This document shows positions 36,591 through 45,755 of a stretch of DNA of 64,000 nt, one piece after another. The DNA is taken from positions 10,498,591 to 10,562,590 of the forward strand of contig NZ_JADBEM010000001.1 of NCBI RefSeq assembly GCF_014873875.1, given 5' to 3'. The stretch comes from Actinopolymorpha pittospori. GTDB lineage: Bacteria > Actinomycetota > Actinomycetes > Propionibacteriales > Actinopolymorphaceae. Positions within the stretch are counted from its first letter, which is position 1; each line of letters begins with the position of its first letter. A program made the position numbers and the translations under genes. The notes beneath the pieces were generated by a model that worked only from the letters and a program-made list of their open reading frames with translations, ran no database searches and was not told the origin of the DNA.

Positions 36591-37472
36591 TCAGCGGCCC
36601 CTGGGCACCATCAGGTCGGTCACGACCGGACGGTGGTCCGACGCTGTCGTCGCGACCTCGTGGGCGCCACGCACGGTGATGTCGGGTGAGACCGACACCA
36701 CGTCGATGCGGCTGACCGGGTTGGTGGCTGGGTAGGTCTTCCCGCCGTTGGGTGCCGCGTCCACCAGGCCCTGTTCCCACAGCTTCGCCAGCTCCGGCGC
36801 GGTGGCTTCGGCGTTGAGGTCACCGACCAGGACCTTCGGCCCCTTGTCGGCGGCCAGGATGGCGAGCATGTCGTCCACCTGCATGCGACGGACGGCAGGG
36901 TCGGGCCGGTAGTCCAGGTGCGTGGAGTAGACGTGCACGCGCGCACCTCGGACGGCGAGGGTGACCTCGGCGAAACCGGGGGCCGGGGCGGGAACCGGGT
37001 TGGGGTCCTGGGTGGACAGCCGGGTGATGTCGTGGTTCTCGGCCTGCACGATCGGGTAGCGGCTCAGCACCGCGACGCCGTACTGCCGGCGCGGCGCGCC
37101 CTCGGTCGCGGGCTCGAAGTCGTAGATCGGCGCGAAGAACACCCGCATCCTCAGCTGGCGGGCCAGCTCGCGAGCCTCGTCGACGTAGTCGCTGCGCGTG
37201 TCCCAGTGCACGTCGACTTCCTGCAGGCCGATCACGTCGGCGTCCAGCGAACGGATCGCGTCCGCGGTGCGGGCCAGGTCGAAGACGCCGTCCTGCCCGG
37301 CTCCGGCGTGGATGTTGTAGGTGGCCACGCGCAGCGCCACCAGACGAGGCGCCGACGGTGTGGACTCGGCGGCCAGGGCGGCCGGTGTCGCCGCGCCGAG
37401 CACGGCGGTGGCGGCGAGGGCGGCCGCGGCGGCGAAGGCCCCACGCCGCGAGATTCCGATACTGCGTGTCAC
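36591..37472 (-). CDS. secreted endonuclease/exonuclease/phosphatase protein
   Basis: 293 residues. The Tat signal is ISRRGAFAAAAALAATAVLG. The fold motifs are ATYNIHAGAG (metal Asn), IGLQEVD (metal Glu), LVGDLNAEA (catalytic Asp/Asn) and the terminal TASDHRPVV (Asp-His). The family includes secreted nucleases, sphingomyelinases and inositol phosphatases; the substrate cannot be decided. It follows the GH3 gene by 14 bases and may be co-transcribed with it. Confidence 0.87.
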   Translation of the reverse strand: MTRSIGISRRGAFAAAAALAATAVLGAATPAALAAESTPSAPRLVALRVATYNIHAGAGQDGVFDLARTADAIRSLDADVIGLQEVDVHWDTRSDYVDEARELARQLRMRVFFAPIYDFEPATEGAPRRQYGVAVLSRYPIVQAENHDITRLSTQDPNPVPAPAPGFAEVTLAVRGARVHVYSTHLDYRPDPAVRRMQVDDMLAILAADKGPKVLVGDLNAEATAPELAKLWEQGLVDAAPNGGKTYPATNPVSRIDVVSVSPDITVRGAHEVATTASDHRPVVTDLMVPRGR

Positions 37473-37486
37473 GCCGATCCTCCAGA

Positions 37487-39307
37487 TCAGGTCGTGGTGA
37501 GCCCCGCACCGAACGGGAACAACGGCGTTCCCGGCTGGTCGGGGTCGGGGATGGTCACCGGAAGGTGGCCGGCGGGTTGGATCGACCCCGTCAGCACGCC
37601 GGCGAGGGAGGTCATCGCCACGTCGTTGAACACGTAGGTGGCGAGGTAGGTGGGTACCTGCGGGAAGCCGGTCGCGTCGTAGGGGTCACGGACCGCGACC
37701 GCGACGACGCGGGCGCCCGAGGCGAGCAGGGCCCGCACCAGGGCGAGCTGACCCTGGTCACCGGGTGCGCGGTTGGTGACCACGACCGTGACGTCGTGGG
37801 TCCGGGCGGCTGCGACGGCGGCGTCGATCCGCTGTTGGGTGGGCTGGACGCCGGTGCTGAGGACGTCGACGGCGCGACCGTGTTCGGTCAGGGCCGCGCC
37901 GAGGGCGGCGGTCGTCGTCGGAGCCGCCGGGTCGTCCCAGCCGGTGACCAGGACGCGCGCGTCCGCTGCGAAGGGGAGCGCGTTCGCGTCGTCGCGGAGC
38001 AGGGTCGTCGTCTGGTCGGTGATGCGCTGGGCGATGGTCAGGTGCTCCGGCGTCCCGACGACGTGCGGGAGGGCCGCGGTGTCGGCGTACGGCGACCGAA
38101 CGATCCCCCGCCGCCACTTCAGCCGCAGCACTCTGGTCACCGACTGGTCGAGGCGTTCCTCGCTGAGCTCTCCCCCACGAACGGCGGCCACCACCGCCTC
38201 CCAGGCGACCTGCATCACGGGCGGGTTGACGAGCACGTCGACACCGGCTTTGAGCGCGAGCACCGGCACCCGGTCGTCGCCGTACTTCTCGCGGACCCCG
38301 GCCATGCCGAGGGAGTCGGTCACCACCAGGCCGTCGAAGCCGAGTTCCTCGCGCAGCAGGCCGGTCAGGATCGGGTGGGACAAGGTGGCGGGGTTGCCGG
38401 AGGAGTCGAGGACGGGTACGACGATGTGCGCGGTCATGATCGCGTCGACGCCGGCCGCGATGCCGGCGCGGAACGGCGGCAGGTCGATCTGGTCCAGTTC
38501 GGTCCGGGTGTGGCTGATGACGGGCAGGCCGCTGTGGCTGTCGACGGCGGTGTCGCCGTGCCCGGGGAAGTGCTTGAGGGTCGCGGCGAGGCCGGCGTTC
38601 TGGTAGGCGTTCACCTGGGCGGCGACCAGCTGGGCCGTGAGCTCAGGGTCCTCACCGAAGGACCGGACACCGATCACCGGGTTGGCGGGGTTGACGTTGA
38701 CGTCGGCCACCGGGGCGAAGTCCTGGTTGATGCCCACGGCCCGCAGCTCCTGGCCGGTGATGCGGGCGGCGGTGCCGGCGGCGGCCACGTCGCGGCCGGC
38801 AGCCAGCGCCATGTTGCCGGGGAACTGTGTGGCCGGCGGGCCGAGCCGGACCACCGCGCCCTGCTCCTGGTCGACGCTGAGCAGCAGCGGTACGCCCAGG
38901 CGCCGGCCACGGGCGACGCGCTGGATTCCGTTGGACAGGTCGGCGACCTGGTCGGGGGCGCGGGTGTTGCCGGCATAGGCGAAGTAGACGAAGCCGCCGA
39001 GGTGGTAGCGGGCGATCGCCTGCGCGGCGTTGTCCACCTCGAGGAAGGACCGGTTCATCTGGACCGCGCTGGACTCGGCGGTGTCGGCGGTCTCGCCGTA
39101 CACGCGGGTCGTGAAGAGTTGACCGACCTTCTCCTCGAGCGTCATCCGGCGCAGGGTGGAGGTCACCCAGCCGTGCTCGGCGTTGTCGGCGGCGGCGGTG
39201 TCAGTGGTCGCGGCCTGCGCGTGCAGCGGGTTGACGGTGGCTGCGGCGGTCGCGGTGAGGCCGGCGAGTAGAACGGAACGGCGGGACAGCGGACGTTCGG
39301 GCAGGGG
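37487..39307 (-). pseudogene. GH3 beta-N-acetylhexosaminidase, 5' end split off by IS
   Basis: The body is a complete GH3 enzyme with the NagZ-type catalytic loop LKHFPGHGDTAVDSHSGLP (Asp-His dyad), the nucleophile Asp in VTDSLGMAGV and a C-terminal alpha/beta domain. Upstream, the frame continues through a Tat-like signal (LSRRSVLLAGLTATAAA) but meets an in-frame TAA inside the mobile element before any start. The missing start codon and ribosome site lie at 41293-41314, beyond the element. Joining the two pieces gives MPLPLPERPLSRRSVLLAG in one frame. At present only an internal GTG at 39166 could start a cytoplasmic product lacking the signal. Confidence 0.88.
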
Positions 39308-39357
39308 TCTTTAATAGTTGACTTTGAGTTGTCGTTAGCTGTCACTAGAGTAGTGAG

Positions 39358-39938
39358 GTGAATTTGAAGGAATGGGCGGCTTCCCAGGGTGTCAGTTACG
39401 CGACTGCTCTGCGGTGGTACAAGGCTGGGAAGTTGCCTGTTCCGGCGTATCAGGCGGGGCGGTTGATCGTCATCGGTGAGCCTGGAGTCGCTGCACCTGG
39501 GACCGTGGCCGTCTATGCCTGTGTCTGTTCAAGCGACCAGAGCGCCGACCTGGACCGGCAGGTAGCTCGGGTGTCGGCGTGGGCCACGACCAACGACTAC
39601 CAGGTCGCCAAGATCGTGACCGAGATCGCCTCCGCGCTCGACGGGAAGCGACGGAAGTTCCTCTCGCTGCTGCGTGATCCCTCAGTTTCGACGATCATCG
39701 TTGAGCGCCGTGACCGCTTCGCTGGCTTCGGTGCCGAATACGTGGAGGCCGCTCTGGCGGCGTCAGGGCGGCGTCAGGGCGGCGTCTGGTGGTGGCGGAC
39801 CCGTGCGAGGTTGAGGAGGATCTGGTTCGGGACGTGAGGGAGATCCTGACTTCGTTGTGCGCACGGCTGCACGGTCGCCGTGGCGCGGCCAACCGCGCGG
39901 CTCGTGCGGTTGCCGCCCTCTGCGAGGACCCGGCGTGA
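39358..39938 (+). pseudogene. tnpA: IS607 TnpA serine recombinase, damaged
   Basis: The N-terminal helix-turn-helix (MNLKEWAASQGVSYATALRW) and recombinase core are readable. The catalytic motif, usually YARVSSHDQ, reads YACVCSSDQ here, so the active-site Ser and an essential Arg are both Cys. An 11-base tandem duplication at 39760-39781 then shifts the frame, ending the product at 39837. Without it the frame continues LVVVADPCEVEEDLVRDV to a TGA at 39936-39938 that overlaps the tnpB start, as expected. Transposition by this protein is unlikely. Confidence 0.85.
39760..39781. repeat. 11-bp tandem duplication inside tnpA
   Basis: gcgtcagggcg occurs twice in a row. Deleting one copy restores the canonical TnpA reading frame. 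Confidence 0.9.
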
Positions 39939-41275
39939 CCCTGCTCGCGTACAAGTACGCACTCGACCCGACGCCCCGTCAGGCCCGATACATGGCCGGA
40001 CATTGCGCGGCCGCACGTCGCGCGTTCAACTGGGGTCTTGGCCGGGTGAAGGCGAATCTGGACCAGCGGGCAGCCGAACGTACCTACGGCATTCCTGACG
40101 AGCTAGGGACGCCCAGCCTCACATGGTCGCTCTACAGCTTCCGCAGGGACTGGAACCAGGCCAAGAACGATGTTGCGCCGTGGTGGGCCGAGTACAGCAA
40201 AGAGGCGTATTCGTCGGGGCTCGACGCGCTGACACGTGCTCTGGGCAACTGGGGCGACTCCCGGCAGGGCAAGCGCAAGCCTCGTGTGGTGGGCTTTCCT
40301 CGGTTCAAGTCCAAGCGACGCGCTGTGCACTCGTGCCGGTTCACCACCGGAACCATCCGCTGTGAAGAGCGGCACGCCGCACTTCCGCGCATCGGGCGGG
40401 TGAAGCTGCACGAGCATCCGGCCAAGTTGCTCGACGCGCTGGCTGAAGGGTCGGCGCGCATCATCTGCGCCACGATCCGTTTCGAGCGTGGCCGCTGGTT
40501 CGTGTCCTTCACCGTGGAGCAGTCGCTTCCCGAACTCACACCTGCTCGGCCCGATGCAGCTATCGGCGTGGATCTGGGTATCAAGACCCTCGCGACCCTG
40601 TCCGAAGGACCGTCGGCACCAAACCCGCGTCACTACATCCAGGCCCAGGCGAAGTTGGCTCGCCTGTCGCGACGCGTGTCCCGCCGTCGCGGTCCGGACC
40701 GGCGTACGGGCCAGGCCGCATCGAAGCGGTGGCAGCGCGCCAACGCCCAGCGCAACCGGGTGCATCACCGTGTCGCTGACCAGCGGCGCGACGCCATGCA
40801 CAAGCTGACCACCCGGCTCGCGTCCACCTACGCCACGGTCGTGGTCGAAGACCTGAATGTCACCGGCATGCTGTCCAACCGCCGCCTTGCCCGTCATATC
40901 GCTGACGCCGGGTTCGGTGAGTTCCGGCGCCAACTGGAATACAAGGCCGAACGGTTCGGCAGCCGGGTAATCGTGGCGGACAGGTGGTTCCCCTCAAGCA
41001 AGACATGTTCGGGCTGCGGAACAGTGAAAGCCAAGCTGCTCCTGTCCGAACGCGACTACGTCTGTAACACCTGCGATCTGATCATGGACCGCGACAAGAA
41101 CGCGGCCAGGAACCTCGCCGCGCTGGCAGTCGCCGCGAGTAGTGCGGAGACGTTAAACGGACGTGGAGCCGACCACAAGACCCGGGTCACCGGGCAGGTG
41201 GCTGAGAAACGTCAACCGGGCACGGCAGTAGCCGGTCAGACCCGGACTCCCTTGCCAGAAGGTGCAGGTCTGTAG
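39935..41275 (+). CDS. tnpB: TnpB RNA-guided nuclease
   Basis: 446 residues from GTG 39935, which overlaps the original tnpA stop. The RuvC active site is complete: Asp in GVDLGIKTLA, Glu in VVVEDLNVTGM, and Asp in DRDKNAARNLA. The zinc ribbon has two CxxC pairs (TCSGCGTVK and VCNTCDL). By family knowledge it uses a right-end RNA whose guide is copied from the DNA next to the element, and cuts matching sites lacking the insertion. It appears intact although TnpA is not. Confidence 0.92.
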   Translation: MTLLAYKYALDPTPRQARYMAGHCAAARRAFNWGLGRVKANLDQRAAERTYGIPDELGTPSLTWSLYSFRRDWNQAKNDVAPWWAEYSKEAYSSGLDALTRALGNWGDSRQGKRKPRVVGFPRFKSKRRAVHSCRFTTGTIRCEERHAALPRIGRVKLHEHPAKLLDALAEGSARIICATIRFERGRWFVSFTVEQSLPELTPARPDAAIGVDLGIKTLATLSEGPSAPNPRHYIQAQAKLARLSRRVSRRRGPDRRTGQAASKRWQRANAQRNRVHHRVADQRRDAMHKLTTRLASTYATVVVEDLNVTGMLSNRRLARHIADAGFGEFRRQLEYKAERFGSRVIVADRWFPSSKTCSGCGTVKAKLLLSERDYVCNTCDLIMDRDKNAARNLAALAVAASSAETLNGRGADHKTRVTGQVAEKRQPGTAVAGQTRTPLPEGAGL

Positions 41276-41310
41276 CTAATGACTACTCACTTGCAACGGC
41301 ATGCACGGCT
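41150..41310 (+). ncRNA. putative TnpB guide RNA (approximate)
   Basis: In IS200/605 and IS607 elements the guide RNA overlaps the 3' end of tnpB and runs past the right end into flanking DNA. Here the guide would start at about 41293 with gcaacggcatgcacgg, i.e. the start-codon region of the split GH3 gene. The coordinates are inferred from the family, not from a visible promoter or fold. Confidence 0.35.
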
Positions 41311-41314
41311 CCTT
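41293..41314 (-). other. detached 5' end of the GH3 gene
   Basis: On the minus strand, AAGGAG (41314-41309) is followed six bases later by ATG (41302) CCG TTG C, then the element boundary. It reads on into the element only to a stop. This is the natural ribosome site, start codon and first codons of the GH3 gene at 37487-39307. Confidence 0.85.
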
Positions 41315-41584
41315 CCGACCGACCGACCCCGCGGGCAACGCGTGTGGACAGAGCGGCGGCGCGGCGCGGGTGGGCACACAACGAGCACAACGGACACATG
41401 GTGCGTTTGGACGTTAGGCCGCGTCATGAACTGATCAATACGTGCCGACGAAGCCTGTCCGACCGGGGCGTGTCAGGCCGATCACGAGGAGGAGTTCCCC
41501 CCTCGGGGGCAGGGCCCCGGCAGGGCGGGAGCGCGTCGGGCCACGGGCTTTGGGGCTTCGCCACTCCCACCTGCGCCGCCGAAG

Positions 41585-41632
41585 GTGCAGAAGGTGACCA
41601 CCGAAAGCGCGTCCGGTGGTCGTCTTCTGCAC
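41585..41632 (-). terminator. hairpin terminator of ABC-2 permease gene
   Basis: 18-base arms, GTGCAGAAGGTGACCACC and its partner, pairing completely if two G-U pairs are allowed, around a 12-base loop. It lies 46 bases past the permease stop. The rest of 41315-41678 shows no supported gene. Confidence 0.75.
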
Positions 41633-41678
41633 CGCCGACGCGTCACGGAAGGTAGGAGCGGGCCAGGGCCCTGCCCGG

Positions 41679-42440
41679 TCAGACGTCGCGGTGCCGCAGC
41701 GAGAGGTAGCCCGCGACAAGGGCCGCGGCGGTCCAGGCCACCAGCACGAGCAGTCCCTGGCCCGGCTGGAGTGCACCGTTCTTCAGTGGCCCCACCGTCA
41801 TGACCTGGGCTCCGGCCTGTCCGGGCAGATACCGCGCCAGCGCCTCGGTCAGGGGGATCCGGCCCAGGATCGGTTCGACGACGTAGAACAGCGGGATGAG
41901 GATGCCCAGCGCCAGGGCCGAACTGCGGACGACGGTGGCCACACCGATGGCCAGCGCGCAGACCAGCATCAGGTACACGGCGGCGCCGGCGACCGCCCGC
42001 GCCACGCCGGGATCGCTCATGGCCGCACCGTAGGGACCCAACCCGGCCTGGTTCGCCGGCCAGGAGATGAAGGCGGTGGGGACGGAGACAACCAGCGCCG
42101 CTCCCATGCCCGCCGCGACCTTGCCCGCGAACAGGCGGCTGCGCTGGGGCACCGCGGCCAGCGTCATCCGGATCGTTCCGCTGCCGAACTCGGTGCCGAC
42201 CAGCAGGACGCCGAACACCACGAGGCTCAACTGGCCGTACAACAGGCCCACGAAGCCGGAGTAGACCGGGTCGAAGTCGGGCCGGACGAGGTCGGCGTTG
42301 CCGCTGGTGTAGGCGTTGCGTACGGAGAACCCGCTGGTCCATGCGAGGCCGACGCTGATCACGAAGGTCAGCGCCAGCGCCAACGCGGTGGACCGGATGG
42401 TGCGCAGCTTCGCCCATTCGGAGCGCATGACGGCGTACAT
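41679..42440 (-). CDS. ABC-2 type permease
   Basis: 253 residues from ATG 42440, chosen for an AGGTGA upstream and because MYAVMRSEWAKLRTIRST is the usual family start; the frame extends to 42497. Six membrane helices are expected; TEFGSGTIRMTLAAVPQRS is the conserved cytoplasmic segment of Streptomyces-type ABC-2 permeases. No ATPase gene is beside it, so it may pair with an ATPase elsewhere. Confidence 0.82.
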   Translation of the reverse strand: MYAVMRSEWAKLRTIRSTALALALTFVISVGLAWTSGFSVRNAYTSGNADLVRPDFDPVYSGFVGLLYGQLSLVVFGVLLVGTEFGSGTIRMTLAAVPQRSRLFAGKVAAGMGAALVVSVPTAFISWPANQAGLGPYGAAMSDPGVARAVAGAAVYLMLVCALAIGVATVVRSSALALGILIPLFYVVEPILGRIPLTEALARYLPGQAGAQVMTVGPLKNGALQPGQGLLVLVAWTAAALVAGYLSLRHRDV

Positions 42441-42674
42441 GACGGTGCTGTCACCTGGCCTCGTCCTGCTGGTCGGTGGTCGGTGTTCGCCGGCCATGCT
42501 TCCGGAGAGTCGGCGGCCGACACATCGGAGCGCGGACCGATGTCGTGCTCCGCCCGGCGCATGACGCCAGACGGTCAGGTCGGGGTCGTCTCGTTCCTGC
42601 GAACGACAGCCTCCGGGTTGAGGTGCGCCCGCGAAGGGGCGGGTCTCGAAGTCGGTCGTGAGTGAGGCGGATCC

Positions 42675-43429
42675 CTAGAGGGCGGAGTAACCGCCGTCGA
42701 CCTCGAGGATCGCGCCGGTGCAGATGCTGGCGTCGAGTGCGAGATAGACGACCGCGGCGGCGACCTCCGCGGGTTCGGCGATCCTGCCCAACAGGAGCCG
42801 TGACTGGCCTAGGATCGCCTCGGTTTCACGCTCGCCGGTGTCGAGCGGGCCGTAGTAGTCCTCGGCGGCCTGGGCGAGCATCGGCGTGTCCGTGGCGCGG
42901 CGGGCAGGACGCAGTTGACGCGGACCCTCGGCCCGAGTTCGACCGCCAGGCTCAGGGTCAGCCCGAGCAACGCGGCCTTGCTGGCCGAGTAGGCGGCATG
43001 GCGATCCCGTCCGTGCCGGGCCGACACGCTGCTGACGAACACGACCCCCGAACCCTCCTCGAACCGGGGCGCCAGCGCCTGGGTGAGGAAGAACGGACCG
43101 CCCAGGTTCACGTCGATCAACGTGTCGAACACCTGCCGGGTGGTGGCCGCCAAGCTGTGGACGCCCGCGATCGCCGCGGCGTGCACGAGAGCGGACACGG
43201 GAGCCTCGCCGACCGCGTCCGCCACCGCGGCGACTCCCTCTTCGGTGCCGATGTCGGCGGGGACCACCATCGCCTGGTCCCCGATCAGCCGCGCGGTCTG
43301 GGCCAGTGGACCCTCCCGCCGTCCGACACAGTGGACGCGCAGGCCCCGGCCACCCAGGGCTAGCGCGGTGGCCTGGCCGACTCCGCTGCCCGCTCCGGTC
43401 ACGATCGCGATCCCGGCGGTCCCGGTCAT
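42675..43429 (-). pseudogene. short-chain dehydrogenase/reductase, frameshifted
   Basis: ATG 43429 has a GAGGAGGTG ribosome site. The first frame encodes a normal SDR: VTGAGSGVGQA cofactor loop, SSVSA and YSASK catalytic residues, up to RVRVNCVLP. Near 42900 the frame shifts; the remainder (ATDTPMLAQAAEDYY to GAILEVDGGYSAL) continues in another frame. All catalytic parts lie before the shift, but the C-terminal substrate loop is lost. A sequencing error is possible. Confidence 0.8.
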
Positions 43430-43521
43430 GGACACCTCCTCGCCCACCTGCCCTACCCCGCCATCGCGGACCCAAGCGGTGGGTAGCAGCGACCCCGGCG
43501 AACGGGCCCACGACCCGCCGG

Positions 43522-44268
43522 TCAGGGTCGGAGCGCGTCGAGGGTGCAGGTCGGTACGGCGATCCAGCCCTCAGTGCGGGCGCTGGCCGCTTCCTCCGGT
43601 GTGGGTGTGCCGACCAGTCCGAGGGAGGCGGCGCGGGCCGCGAGCGCGGCGACCACCGCGTCGAACGCGTCGTCCCAGCGGCGGCAGGTCTCGTCGTGGC
43701 GCCCGAGGTCCAGCCACGGGGCGGCGCCCAGCAGCGCGTCGAGGATCTCCGACAGGTGCGCGAGGTTCTCCCGCCCCTTGTAACGGCGGTACGGAAGGTG
43801 CCACGTCTTCAGCGTGGCCGCGGGATAGACCTCGACGACGATGCCAGCTCCGGAGCGGTCGACCGGCGTGCCGGCCCGGGCGAGCTTGGCGAGGATTCCC
43901 GCGCAGCGCATGGCGGTGTGGCCGATCAGGTCGGCGGCCACGCTCAGCGGGATCAGCCCGGTCTCGCGGCGTACGACCTCATCGGTGACCCGGTAGGCGA
44001 GCCCGCGGCGCCACGCGCTTCCGGCGAGTTCCTCCGGCACCACCACGTCACCGTCTCGGTGGGCCCGGACGAACTCCACGAACGTGTCGGGCCAGCCGAA
44101 CGGGCAGTCGATGCCGGCCTTCTCGGCCTCCATGACGGCGCGCAGGACCAGGTCGTCGTCGGCGCCGACCCTGACCTCACGAACGCTCGCCCGTCCCCGC
44201 GACCAGTCGATCATGGCGACGGCCGTCTTGGTGGCCTCGGCGGCCAGATCGACGCCCACGGTCAGCAC
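43522..44268 (-). CDS. DUF429 family protein, RNase H-like
   Basis: 248 residues. It begins MLTVGVDLAAEATKTAVAMI and has IDCPFGWPD, VYPAATLKTW and a C-terminal DAFDAVVAALAAR acidic segment, the acidic positions of the RNase H-like fold of DUF429. Activity is unproven. It lies three bases after the MarR-type gene stop on the same strand, probably co-transcribed. Confidence 0.85.
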   Translation of the reverse strand: MLTVGVDLAAEATKTAVAMIDWSRGRASVREVRVGADDDLVLRAVMEAEKAGIDCPFGWPDTFVEFVRAHRDGDVVVPEELAGSAWRRGLAYRVTDEVVRRETGLIPLSVAADLIGHTAMRCAGILAKLARAGTPVDRSGAGIVVEVYPAATLKTWHLPYRRYKGRENLAHLSEILDALLGAAPWLDLGRHDETCRRWDDAFDAVVAALAARAASLGLVGTPTPEEAASARTEGWIAVPTCTLDALRP

Positions 44269-44271
44269 GGA

Positions 44272-44736
44272 CTACCGGGTCTCCCGCTGGCGACGCTCGA
44301 CCTGCCACCGCTCGATGAGGGCGGGCAGTTCGCTGAACATGTAGCTGTAGAAGTCGCGCATCTCGGCCAGGCGCATGGCCGCGAGACTGTCCTGCCCAGC
44401 GGCTTGGATACCTTCCTCGGCCACTTCGAACATGGCCTGGACGACGCCGTTCTGAGCGGACATCAAGGTGGCCCAGGCGCCGTCGCGCAGGCGGTAGTGC
44501 TCGCGGCGACTGGTCGGGGCGGGCACGCGCTCGATCAGGCCGACGGTGAGGAGCATCTTGATCGCTCCGGACACCGCTCCGGAGCTGATTCCGAGCTGCT
44601 CCCCGAGTTCGGGAGCGGTGACGCTGTCCTGGTCAGCGAACAGGAACGCCGTCATGACACGTGCGGTCGCCTTCTGCATGCCGTTCTGAGCCAGGACGAG
44701 CGCCATCCGCTCGGCCGCCGCCGTGGTGTCAGCCAC
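44272..44736 (-). CDS. MarR-type (winged helix) regulator of ABC exporter
   Basis: 154 residues. The winged helix is VTAPELGEQLGISSGAVSGA followed by the wing SRREHYRLRD. The C-terminal helices resemble GbsR/PadR-like MarR relatives. It is divergent from the ABC ATPase/permease pair, with a palindrome between, so it probably represses that exporter. Confidence 0.85.
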   Translation of the reverse strand: MADTTAAAERMALVLAQNGMQKATARVMTAFLFADQDSVTAPELGEQLGISSGAVSGAIKMLLTVGLIERVPAPTSRREHYRLRDGAWATLMSAQNGVVQAMFEVAEEGIQAAGQDSLAAMRLAEMRDFYSYMFSELPALIERWQVERRQRETR

Positions 44737-44777
44737 CTGTGCGCCTCCATCGATGGTCCTGACGGAACCCTAACACC

Positions 44778-44791
44778 TCTGAACCTTCAGA
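44778..44791. promoter_or_regulatory. operator candidate TCTGAA-CC-TTCAGA
   Basis: Perfect six-base arms in the 86-base divergent interval. Further half-sites (TCTGAA, CTCTGA) follow at 44795-44809, overlapping a likely minus-10 (GATATT) of the ATPase gene. Confidence 0.65.
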
Positions 44792-44822
44792 AATCTCTGA
44801 ACACTCTGATATTTTCGCAGGC

Positions 44823-45755
44823 ATGGCGACAGCGATCGAGCTCCATGAGCTCAGCAAGTCCTACGGGTCCCGTCGTGGCCTGGCCGGCCTGTCCCTCCAG
44901 GTGCGCACCGGAGAGGTCTTCGGCTACCTCGGACCCAACGGCGCGGGCAAGTCCACGACGATCCGGCTGCTGCTGGACCTGATCCGACCGACCGGTGGCA
45001 GTGCCCGGGTGCTCGGGATGGACCCCCGCGCCAACGCGGTCGACCTGCACCGCCGGATCGGCTACCTCGCGGGTGACTTCGTGGTCGACGGCCGGCAGCG
45101 GGTGGGCGAGTGCCTGACGTTCCTCGGTCACCTTCGCGGCGGCGTCCCGAGCACGCGGATCCAGGATCTGGCCGAACGTCTCGTCCTCGACCTGGACGCC
45201 CGGATCAGGAGCCTGTCCAAGGGAAACCGGCAGAAGGTCGGTCTGATCCAGGCGTTCATGCACCACCCCGACCTGCTGATCCTGGACGAGCCGACCTCAG
45301 GACTCGACCCACTCGTCCAGCAGACGTTCCTGGAGCTGGTACGTGAGGCGCGCGGCATCGGGCAGACGGTGTTCATGTCCAGCCACATCATGAGCGAGGT
45401 CGAAGCGGTCGCCGACCGGGTGGCCATCATCCGCGCCGGCGAACTCGTGACGCTCTCCACGGTCGCCGAACTGCGGGCCCGCTCCCTCCTCCAGGTCCAG
45501 ATCACCTTCGCCGGCCCCATCGATCCCACCCGCCTGCGTGGTGAGTTCGCCAGCCTTCCGGGCGTGAGTGAACTCGACGTCGCGTCCGCCGCCGGCGGAG
45601 CGGTCCTGACCTGCCGCCTGAACGGCTCACCCGATCCGCTGGTCAAGGCCGCCGCCGGATACACGGTCACCGGACTGCGTGCCGACAACCAGGACCTGGA
45701 AGACCTCTTTCACAGCTACTACAACGCCGAGGAGCCCGTCCATGTCGCGCGCTAA
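44823..45755 (+). CDS. ABC transporter ATPase, ABC-2 export type
   Basis: 310 residues. Walker A is GPNGAGKSTT, signature SKGNRQKVGLIQA, Walker B LLILDEPTSGLD, with the switch His in FMSSHIMSEVEA. The C-terminal extension is typical of drug or polymer exporters. No leader is obvious; the ATG follows the operator closely. Its end overlaps the permease start by 14 bases. Confidence 0.92.
   Translation: MATAIELHELSKSYGSRRGLAGLSLQVRTGEVFGYLGPNGAGKSTTIRLLLDLIRPTGGSARVLGMDPRANAVDLHRRIGYLAGDFVVDGRQRVGECLTFLGHLRGGVPSTRIQDLAERLVLDLDARIRSLSKGNRQKVGLIQAFMHHPDLLILDEPTSGLDPLVQQTFLELVREARGIGQTVFMSSHIMSEVEAVADRVAIIRAGELVTLSTVAELRARSLLQVQITFAGPIDPTRLRGEFASLPGVSELDVASAAGGAVLTCRLNGSPDPLVKAAAGYTVTGLRADNQDLEDLFHSYYNAEEPVHVAR

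Larger units (their letters stand above)
39307..41292 (+). mobile_element. IS607-family insertion element
   Basis: About 1986 bases, encoding a MerR-headed serine recombinase and TnpB. Boundaries were inferred by restoring the GH3 reading frame: the target was gggcaggg/gcaacggcat, so insertion was between two Gs, as known for IS607. There are no terminal inverted repeats or target duplication. The left end has a CACTA-GAG-TAGTG palindrome (39343-39355) just before tnpA, a probable recombinase site. Confidence 0.88.

Noticed and set aside
39163..39345. Minus-strand 60-codon frame across the left end of the IS
   Set aside because: Out of frame with the GH3 signal peptide; it spans the insertion junction by chance.
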